A DNA stretch of 64,000 nt from Vesta saturnalis (taxonomy: Eukaryota > Arthropoda > Insecta > Coleoptera > Lampyridae), in NCBI GenBank assembly GCA_036346205.1, contig JARFJB010001910.1:216001-280000 (forward strand). Direction: 5' to 3'. Positions 55,540 through 64,000 of this stretch are shown piece by piece. The notes beneath the pieces were generated by a model that worked only from the letters and a program-made list of their open reading frames with translations, did not search any database and was not told the DNA's origin. Each line of letters starts with the position of its first letter. Positions within the stretch are counted from its first letter, which is position 1. Made by a program: the position numbers and the translations under genes.

Positions 55540-57020
55540 TGCTTTGTTACCGTGAAGTCTGTTATATCTGAATGTATGAATCCATAGGTGGAAAACATCC
55601 TTTCGAGATCAGCAGATGATGCACAGGCACACAAAACAGAAATCACTATAGACAGCACGTGCTTAATTTCGGGAACGTCTTCTTGGGATCTCCACCACTG
55701 TACTGCTGCATTTTTTTGTTATTTCATCCGAAAACATAGTTTTGTGAAAAGGGTCTGACTTGGCTTCCAACCTAATTAGTAATGGTAATATTGGGAAACA
55801 ATATCTAAAGCATATCTCTTTTCTTCAGCTAGTGATGAATATTCTTTGTTTATATTTATTGTAGGATCCAACATTTATGCCAAAAAGTGAAAGAGGGTTA
55901 GAGCTTGAACATATATTTTATTAAATATTTGATATGACGCAAGCGTTTTTCTTCTACAAAACTGTCAGTGTCAAAAATAGCCCTTAACTTTTTCCATGTG
56001 TAAACTGCTCGAGATAAAAATGCACCTTTTTGTTGTATTACGTCAAGTCCTATAGAAATTGGTTTTAGCAACTGTAGAAAATCTCTAGCCATCCTTTTAG
56101 TAGATATCTGAAACTTTTTTATAAATCACTGGATCAATTGCTTCTTTATGCTCTTCACATATTAATAACAAGTTCTGCCATTCATTTACATGCATCTCAA
56201 GACAATCTGAAAGTGTATTCCATCGAACATTTTCTTTATACCAAGCATTTGGCAAATGGGTATTTCTGAAGTATTTCACAATTTGTACTATATGTTCTCT
56301 GCGATGCTTCTAAATCGTTGGAGAGCAAACCAAGCAAGTGCGCCTAACAACCGTATGTAATTATAGGATAACTGAACGACTCGGACGTTTTTTTCTTCAT
56401 ACTGTTGGCCGCATGATTTGTCACAATACTGGTAACTTTACAGTTATATTCATTTTACATTTATGTATTGAGTTAATAGCCAACTCAGCAAGATAGTCAT
56501 CTGTATGGGGATGACCGGATGTGTCTATGCTTTCCAAGAGAACACTCGGTTATCAAAACGACACAGATTATCGGCTTATTATGTACATTGGACCATCCAT
56601 GTAAGGACATGTAAACGGACTGTCCAGAAAACTTCTTAAAACATTTAGATTTTTCTTCCTCAAATATTTCATTCAGGTGCGTTGACGATAACTGAAATCT
56701 AGATGGAGGAACGTAACCGGGTCTTAGCATTTCTTTCTTCTTATCTTGTCCAGTTCGCACAACAAAAGAACCCAAATGACCGCTACTTCCACTATTTTCA
56801 CTTTCACCTACACTTCCCTTTTCACAGTTCTGGATTCTATGGTTCTTTTGCAACTGGATAATTTCATTCTGGCTAGTTCTAGGCTGTGACTGACAATCAC
56901 CATGATATCACTAGTTTTACTTTGACAGGTTTCCCAGCGACTTTTTGGTCTGTCCACTAGACCTTGCAATTCTTTACCACACTTTTTACACACTGCTCTG
57001 CAACCTAGTTTGACAACCAC
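55540..57020 (-). pseudogene. Broken hAT transposase with BED finger
   Basis: Reverse strand. BED finger start: RAVCKKCGKELQGLVDRPKS, then WETCQ. Another frame has GYVPPSRFQLSSTHLNEIF, then GQSVYMSLHGWSNVHNKPII, the hAT core with SLHGW in place of the usual TxDGW. Next, LPNAWYKENVRWNTLSDCLE and QNLLLICEEHKEAIDPVIYK, then DFLQLLKPISIGLDVIQQ. The dimerisation domain (about 55700-55530) reads PEIKHVLSIVISVLCACASS followed by ADLERMFSTYGFI, the SSAxxERxFS signature. Frame changes lie near 56850, 56500, 56290 and 56095. Confidence 0.8.
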
Positions 57021-57398
57021 TTTCTTTTTTACAAAATGTTGCCAAATACTAAATTCCTTTCTCCCCGGCTTGTCATGACTCCAAACGTCTTGCTAGATTA
57101 CCCACAGAACCAAAAATATTACCAATAACTGAAATAAGTGCGTGTCATTTATATAGCTGAGCGTTTTCTGCCAGTTTCAAGTTTCAACAATTCCCCAAAC
57201 TCGCAAAACTGCGTGAACAAAATTTTCACGTTAAGACTTGTCGAGTGTTGCTTCCTATCTTTACTATTCCTGCCTGCTAGGGTTTCAAGGTTTTAATAAA
57301 TAGATTTTATTAAACGAGTAGAAACTTATACTAAACATGTTACACGCGTTTTAACGCCAATCAAATAAAAATGTGTGAGATTCTTAAATATCGCTAAT

Positions 57399-57568
57399 AA
57401 GACTAGGAGAAAAATCTGGAACACTAAAACTGTGGCAGGATCTGTAACAAACAAAATACACCCACGTACCATACAAAATTAAAAACACCGAACGTCGACT
57501 AGTCGACCGCTGATGATTTAATTTTGTGTGGTACCTGGGTGTATTTTGTTCGTTAAAGACTAGGAGAA
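57399..57568. mobile_element. Inverted-pair repeat, probable Penelope-like fragment, 13-bp duplication (copy 1)
   Basis: AAGACTAGGAGAA at 57399-57411 and again at 57556-57568 flank an insert whose left arm (ACAAACAAAATACACCCACG, then TACC) and right arm (GGTACCTGGGTGTATTTTGT) are inverted. The left flank also holds ACTGTGGCAGGATCTG, shared with copy 2. CTGATGA, a hammerhead-core word, is at 57510-57516, but the GAAA partner is lost with part of the right arm. Long duplications and paired terminal repeats suggest a Penelope-like element; no coding part is present. Confidence 0.55.
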
Positions 57569-58233
57569 GCATTAAATCTACAAAAATCGTGATGTATGAA
57601 GGTATTTAGTTACGTAAATGATAGTTTTCATTACAAGTGAAACTCTATTACTAAATGCTTCAAAATAAAAACACATTTTCATTGTTGTATATTCAATAGA
57701 AATAAAACTTATGACCCCACATGCAGTGTGCAGTAAATAAAAGCTGACCTAAATTTGTAAGGTGGGTATAGAAAAGGGCTTCTGCTAAATTAAATATATA
57801 ACTATTTGAATCATCACAATTTCAAGAGTAAAAAATAAAGATTATTCTAATTTAATAATTTATATTCTGAATAAAAATACATCAGCACAATTAATGAATG
57901 CTGTTTGTTTACCTTATCTTGTTTGTTGCAGTTCTAGAAGATTTATAGTGGGTTTAATACCCCTATTGTATGGCTTGAAAAATTGCTGACATTAAAAGAT
58001 TTCGGCGGTTAAACGCGAGCTTACACGTTACCTTTGCAAGAACGTGTAACTGTAAACGTTTAATCGCTGCAACCCTACTGCCTGCAAATATTTGTTTGCT
58101 TAACAAAACAAAACATAAACAGTTAGAATTATTTGAAAATAATATATTAATAAAAACTGGTTAAATTTGAAAAAAAAATTAAAAATGTCATGATTTTTGA
58201 TTTTTTTTTAAATCGTGATTTTTATCATCCCTG

Positions 58234-59136
58234 CTCGGTAGAAATATCAGTTTCCGTTTCCTTATTTTTTCTGGCACCGTAATGAACACTTAATTGGTGT
58301 TTCGCGGCACTCAAGGAATGCTTCACCCACATTTTTATATTGTCAGCCTTAATGTGTTTTGTTGTATGTATGTTTTTTCATTTGTTGAAGCAAAAGAAAA
58401 GCAGGTCAGAAAAAAGCTAAGCTGATTTCAACGTATTGTTCAAAGTGCGACAAATTCTTGTTTTGCTTGTTTTTCAAAAATTCATTGATATATTAATTTA
58501 GACTTACTTTTAGTGATACCTAGTTTATACGAGTTTAAGAAAATATTAATTTCAAGGAGCTTGTTGGTGGATTCACGGGAGATCCGGCACCTTACGGCTA
58601 AACGCTCACATTGAATCCTTCCATAAGTTTAAGCTGTTCTATTGGTCAGTTCGATAATATGTATTGCTTAAAACAATTATAAAAATAGTTTTGTAGAGAG
58701 CCTCAACTTCATATGTCAAGAAGTTAGAGCGTAGCTCCTCGCGAAGTAGTTAAAGGTGATTGCGGGCTATCTTGGTCAATGAGGGGTTACAATATAAGTT
58801 TAAAATTTTCGTACAGTAATAAGTATTTTTTCTTTTTTCCGCAGTTTTATTTTTATAGTTGAGTGTTTGAGGGGTATGACATGTACGAACTGGTTAACAA
58901 ATACCGATATTTAACGGATATTAAAGTGAAAGGCGGTAACAGTCCGTTGCTCTCTTTGTAAATAGATGTCGTCACACCTATAGTTAAAGAATGGTATAAA
59001 CAGATTTACAAAATCGTGGTTCTAAAGTTAGTTAACTCTATTTTGGTATTAAATTGACGAGAACGGTTAGTGATACAGATACAAATTTCTATACTTTGAT
59101 TCCAAATGTAATATTGAATCCAAAAATGCAAAAATA
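58234..59136. other. Spacer, nothing assigned
   Basis: AT-rich, no ORF with motifs. Confidence 0.4.
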
Positions 59137-59320
59137 TACAGGGTGTTCCATTAAAAAAATAGGTTTGGATTGGCATATTTTTGTCAATCACCCTGTTATA
59201 CCTAAATATTTTTAGAATGTAGGTCTAATGATCGTGTATTACCATACTAAAATCGGTTTTGATATCTCTAATAGTTAAGGAGCAATCCTCCGTCCACGCA
59301 ATTGACACCCACCCTGTATA
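59137..59320. repeat. ACAGGGTG-type small repeat
   Basis: TATACAGGGTGTTCCATTAA at the left, TCACCCTGTTATACC in the middle and CACCCTGTATATGG at the right. ACAGGGTG words with opposite orientation at the ends suggest a short non-autonomous element related to the arms of 52419-54746. Confidence 0.5.
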
Positions 59321-59661
59321 TGGTTTTTAGCACCTGAGATATACCTGTAAACTTCTAATCGCGGCAGCGAATGTGTTAAAATATGTTAATATGGCAATCC
59401 ACGCACATAGAATATATCAAAATATCAAATAAAAAGTAGAAAAAGCGTAGGCAGTTGTAGAATAGATATGAACAGGTAAAACGCAAAATGAGAAACTTTT
59501 TCACGTTAGTGGATATATTTGTATTCGGTGCAAAATTGGTTTCTGCGCAATCACCCATGAGGTTTGGGATGGTCTCTACTGTTTTCGAGATATAATGAGT
59601 GGAGAGGTATTATCAACTCTTCAGACAGCAGTGCGAGGGAAAATTCTTTTAATGTTTTAAA

Positions 59662-59886
59662 CTAGAATTATTAGCAACAAACAAAATACACCCACGTACC
59701 ACACAAAAAATAAAACACACCGAACGCGTTTCAATAGTTAAGCTATCATCATCAACGGTCCACTGCTGGTGATAATAGCTTAGGTATTGAAACGCGTTTG
59801 GTGTTTTTTATTTTTGTGTGGTTACGTGGGTGTATTTTGTTTGGTACAGATCCTGCCACAGTTCCAAATTTTTCTAGAATAATTAG
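59662..59886. mobile_element. Inverted-pair repeat, probable Penelope-like fragment, 13-bp duplication (copy 2)
   Basis: CTAGAATTATTAG (59662-59674) and CTAGAATAATTAG (59874-59886) match at 12 of 13 positions. Between them are two inverted arms of about 75 bp, each with ACAAACAAAATACACCCACG-type sequence, GTGTGG, GGTGTTTT and GAAACGCGTTT, meeting at CAACGGTCCACTG. Each arm has a hammerhead-like core: on the minus strand (59754-59728) TTGATGA, a GATAG/CTATT hairpin, then GAAAC; on the plus strand (59767-59793) TGGTGAT, ATAG/GTAT-type hairpin, then GAAAC. The outer right side has GATCCTGCCACAGTT as in copy 1. Hammerhead motifs are known in the terminal repeats of Penelope-like elements. Confidence 0.6.
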
Positions 59887-59889
59887 AAA

Positions 59890-60468
59890 ATTCCAACTTG
59901 ATAGTATGTGCCGTTTCAGAGATGGTTGGTATTATCAATTCTTAAAAGGGCAGTGTGTTCCTTAATATATATAGCTTATTAATTAAAATAATTTTCGTCT
60001 CCATGTTTTAGAGTATTTCTGTCTGATGAATAAATTTAATTTAAAATGTACGCTAGTGATACTTCCTGCATCTTCGGCGATTTAAGCCGCTGCGCGATGT
60101 AACATGCCGTTCTTTGCACACCAGTATTTTCATTGGGAAAATGTGTACTGTTATTGTTGCGATAGGCAAGTGTAAAACTCTATAGTGTCCTCCACCATTT
60201 TGTTCGGGATGGAAAATGTTAATTCGCTCCATTTTTTTAGGCAATACAGTAATTCAAGTTTTATGCTACTGGCCACCATTTTAAATAAAAGTGAGCCAAT
60301 AATTTTACGTTATGATTTTAAGTTATTCGGTTTAATTTATCACGTGATTATTACTAATAACGCGATAACGCATTTTTGCAAATGCTCTGAACTGAATTTA
60401 TTAAAACCTTTCAATAAATACAATTATTATTTGATAACGGAGGGATAAATTTTGGGCTTTCTAGTATT
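59890..60468. other. Spacer, nothing assigned
   Basis: Short ORFs at 60053-60244 (-) and 60185-60448 (+, 87 aa) lack motifs. Confidence 0.4.
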
Positions 60469-60530
60469 GGTTTTAACACAGAATATAGAAGCTACGTAGC
60501 TACCGTAGCTTCTATATTCTGTGGTTTTAA
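60469..60530. mobile_element. 46-nt hairpin insertion with 8-bp duplication
   Basis: GGTTTTAA at 60469-60476 and 60523-60530 flank an insert that folds on itself: CACAGAATATAGAAGCTACG, a 7-nt loop TAGCTAC, then CGTAGCTTCTATATTCTGTG (the last G belongs to the duplication). Twenty perfect base pairs. Confidence 0.8.
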
Positions 60531-63500
60531 TTTGTTTTAACAGCAAACAGTCAGTTTGACGCTGTTCACAGGAGCAAATAAAAAGTTGCACACTTCCTGA
60601 ACTATGATTGGCACAAACTGTATACAGCGTTTAGAATGTTACCGATTCTCACTTTACTTAATAAGGTGCTCAAGATTACTTAAAAACTTTCAAAAGATGT
60701 CATTACGCACATACAGAGTATCGTTTAACTTATTCAAAAACTGTGATTTTTCAGTTCTGATCTACGTCACCCTACAACTTCTGGCATAAACTTCGTATGT
60801 CATCATACGAAAATTGCAATTTTTATTAGACATTTTAGCATTTTATCTTGGGTAGACTTTCTGGAAAAATGTCCTAAAAAAGATTTATGTAGAAGTCGAA
60901 TTATTCCTGTAATGAAAGGTAGAAAGAGCATATAAACCATATATATTGATTTTTTTATTTTTTTATGTAATGCTTTTCCTTCTATTTATCTTAAAATTAA
61001 ATTTAGATGTCACATTTTAATAAAACTGTAAGGATTTGTGATTATCCAAATGTCTAATCTTATTACACCTTATTTAGATGTTTTCGCTAGAAAGATTGAT
61101 ATAAGAATTGAAAATTTTAGATTTTTGACCTTTTGGGTTAGACAAGATGAATGTTTCAAGGACATTAATGCGTGCGAACAAACTATTTTATAAAAGGTTT
61201 ATATCGTAGTTTTATTGATTTACAAAACCACTCTGTCGTCACCGTAAATTGAGTCTAATTACATTATACAATTTTACTCTTGATTATTCACACCAGCAGT
61301 TCTCAAACGTTGGATTATACAACTTCAGATATTAGGTACCTAGAAAACTAATAAAATTAATGTTCAAATAATGCATTCAGTAAAAGGGGTTAAATAATTA
61401 AATATTAACTGAAGATATTCCATAAATTAGATATATTAAGCAATACGGTATAAGTAATACAATATAATTTCGGTATGGAGGAAAACGATACAAAGGCAGA
61501 TATTTTTTTACTAAGGGGTTGTGTAAATGGCGCTGTGCTATAAAAGATTGATCTTAAAATGCTATATTTTTAACTGTTTTATGCATTTTGGAAGAGTGAA
61601 AAAAGGAAAAGGCATTCTTATTAGTTTTTACGTAGATTTGGTTAACAAAATAGCTCATTGTATTAGGTAAGATACGATGTTATCATTTATGCACAATGTA
61701 AAGAATGTACAATTTCCGTTCAAGGTCTGAAGACTAAAATTTATTTTTTTTTAAATAGGTCACTCGAGATTCAACGATTTTCATACAAAGTCTAAATAGC
61801 GCCAAAAACTATGTTGCCACTCTGCATTAGTTTCGCTTTAAAAATATAACCTACAATTTTCAAAAGTCTAACAACTGTTTGTGCTTTTGACAGTGCTACA
61901 ACAATCTCCCTAGATTTCCATGGCCTGCTCTAATGCAAAATAAGATGGAACAGAGTAGATATGAGATTTATAACAATAATCCTTAAATGTGAAGAGTTAA
62001 AATCTTCTAATTTTTCTGCTCGAATGTTTCGAATAGAAAATGTATGCAAAAAATGTTTTCATATTCTCTGGGGTTTCAAGGTAGCTAGGCAGAGTTCTCG
62101 TGGTATTACGAAATTGTGACATGTTCAATTTTTATTATTGTTTTCCTGTAATTGTTTAACCTGTAATTACTTTATTTCCTCCTACATTTTTACTATATCC
62201 TAATTTTATATATTTTCCAAATCCAAAGATAAAGATAACACATTTTCAAATAACTTTCACTTTGATCAGAATTGTGCTAAGAGCTGTATGCAATTTTATA
62301 CATTCAATTTTTGGATCTAGCTGCACACAATTTATAAATTTGTTGGTGATTAAATTTGGTTTAAATCTAAAGCAACTTCAATTAACTCGGAAAATACTAT
62401 ACTTAAAGGCCACGAACAACAAAGTAAAATTATTATTTCTCTTGTGGGCCCATTCTCTTTGTTTCGTTTCACGCCGTTTCCTTTACGTACCCTATTTTTT
62501 TCCAATCTACTTTTCCCCATTTATTTTCATTTATATTCTTAAATTCCTTCTCGTTACCTTCTACCGTAAATTGTTGCTCTTTTCCTTCCTTCTTTCAACT
62601 CGTTTTACTATTATTCACCTTCATCACCACTCCACCCTGGGACAAAGTCAGCTGCACCTGCAATCACACATAACAGCATTGCACGATACATAGGCACGCA
62701 CGCACCTTAGGCAAGTTACTAGCTTCGAAAAGATCAGGCTACATAATTGGTAATTCACCATCTATATCGTCACACACCTCACTATAAATCACGTACTTAT
62801 TCGTCTCCACGTTATAATTAATTTTATACATCCACCTGTCAATCCATTACATAATTCATTCATAATCACCATCTCAATTTATTTCACGTTTCGTACAAGA
62901 CCATTTATAATAAAAAAATCTCTCACATTGTTCTCATCTTACATAACCTCACTTTTCTATTGACTTGCGATCACATAAGTCACTTCAAATTTACCGAATT
63001 GTTTTTTTTTGTATCGATTAGTTATCATATTCATACACCAATTTCATTTATTCATCAGTTTGACATTTTATTATATATAATTTCAATTTGTATATTTGAC
63101 CTACGTACATAAATTTGTTTGGACTTGTCAATTCATAATCACTACATACAGGTTAGGTCGTAACAACTGTAACGTCGCAGCGAAGGTAATTTATGGCATT
63201 AATAAATTTTGTATTGTTTTAATAGGTCGTTATTTTTATATCTTATTTTGTTAGAGTGCGATTTAAGCACCAGTGTTAGGAAATTTGAGTAGGTAATTAA
63301 ATATCTTTGAAATAAGCAATTATTGGTAGGATTATTTTAATTTTAGGTAAACATTTACCCTTGTGCAATTGTACCGTGTACTTAATTAACTTAATGAAAA
63401 TATAAAACCAGGAACATACATACACCTACGCTCACTCGAATAAAATCTCATATATTAATTAATCATCTATTCGGCCTAATCAGAATGACTAACATCTAAA

Positions 63501-64000
63501 CTTAGATCTAGCTTACACTAATAAATATACAAACTGCAAATATCAATTCCATCCGCATTACATTAAACTCATTGACTAGAATACCATCTTTTATTTTTTT
63601 TTTTTTTTTGACTCGACTCACCCTAAGAGTACTAGCCGGAGGAAAGTCAAATAAATACTCCTAGCTCTAACCAACACGGTAAGCAACAAAAAAAGGCATT
63701 TCTAATAGCCCATCACCGTAAGCACTTCAAAACTAAATTATACTTAAAACTAAACCAATTAAACCCACCACCTCTTAAAAGTTAGGAATACATACAACAT
63801 AGACCCACCAAATTCGGACCCGTGTGAAGTTATCCACGGATTTACTTTTAACCTTCTCCGAATATGTTTTTACAAAATAAACAAAACTTTTGCAAAAAAA
63901 ATGTTAGTAAAGGAGACAGATAATGACATTTCAATAGGCTACATAATTTTATTACCAAAAATTAAAGATTAAGTGAATAAAAGGTTTACAAACGTGTTCT
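60531..64000. other. Terminal spacer, nothing firmly assigned
   Basis: AT-rich. A 143-aa plus ORF at 62262-62693 (MIRIVLRAVCNFIHSIFG) is hydrophobic with no motif; its 3' half overlaps a pyrimidine-rich tract (62480-62640) that favours open frames. At 63593-63609 a run of T is followed by GACTCGACTCACCCTAAGAG, which could be the 3' poly(A) end of a reverse-strand retroposon. No duplication was found. Confidence 0.4.

Larger units (their letters stand above)
55189..58233 (-). mobile_element. Second hAT element
   Basis: The complement of the right end is CAGGGATGATAAAAATCACG; the left end reads GAGGGTTGAGATGATTTAAA followed by ATCATGATTTTAATCA-type sequence, so both termini are AT-rich imperfect repeats after an AGGG start. 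A clear duplication is not visible (GTAG is shared). Inside is a reverse-strand hAT transposase (55540-57020). A 13-bp-flanked insertion (57411-57555) interrupts the 5' flank of the gene. Confidence 0.7.

Noticed and set aside
62262..62693. 143-aa ORF as a host gene exon
   Set aside because: Hydrophobic composition reflects a pyrimidine-rich tract; no motif or splice context supports it.

Overview
This window looks like intergenic, transposon-dense DNA from an insect nuclear genome. It is AT-rich with several long (AT)n runs. Almost every recognisable coding sequence belongs to a mobile element of a family common in arthropods: Tc1/mariner-like, PIF/Harbinger with a MADF/BESS partner, piggyBac-like, hAT, MULE with a FLYWCH finger, Jockey/I-type and CR1/L2-type LINEs, and probable Penelope-like fragments. 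The order of insect is not proven; a beetle is a guess. I find no host gene, rRNA, CRISPR array or viral gene that I can defend. Pol III signals are present as tRNA-like modules inside repeats.

Layout. 1-1570: reverse-strand LINE (endonuclease plus start of RT), cut by the window edge. 1908-4400: Tc1/mariner-type element with about 450-bp inverted repeats and a broken transposase. 4683-10618: composite. An outer TA-flanked element with 26-bp inverted repeats carries two insertions, a second Tc1/mariner-type element (5951-8569) and a complete-ended LINE that has only ORF1 (8657-10522). 11.4-16.2 kb: Tc1 remnant, a subterminal-repeat region, a decayed FLYWCH-MULE element and another transposase remnant. 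16.37-17.13 kb: short piggyBac derivative. 17.3-19.2 kb: decayed multi-segment gene I cannot assign. 19.7-22.5 kb: GC-rich inverted repeats, tandem duplications and a tRNA-like foldback. 23.9-25.5 kb: piggyBac element. 25.95-28.79 kb: PIF/Harbinger element whose two genes lie inside each other's introns. 30-41 kb: SINE-like and tRNA-like repeats, truncated Tc1 gene, large palindrome, transposase remnant. 41-46.6 kb: two LINE fragments and a hAT element. 47.6 kb: short MITE. 51.7-54.8 kb: LINE tail, tRNA-like module, second long-TIR Tc1/mariner element. 55.2-60.5 kb: second hAT, two probable Penelope-derived inverted pairs and a 46-nt hairpin insertion. The last 3.5 kb hold nothing I can identify.

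The elements do not form a host pathway; they are layers of insertion. The points most worth following are the repeat family carrying outward-facing, fully paired tRNA-like cloverleafs; the inverted repeat pairs with hammerhead-ribozyme-like cores and 13-bp target duplications; the ORF1-only LINE; and the interlocked gene pair of the Harbinger element, whose transposase has Tyr in place of the expected first catalytic Asp. All calls are from reading the sequence; no database search was run.
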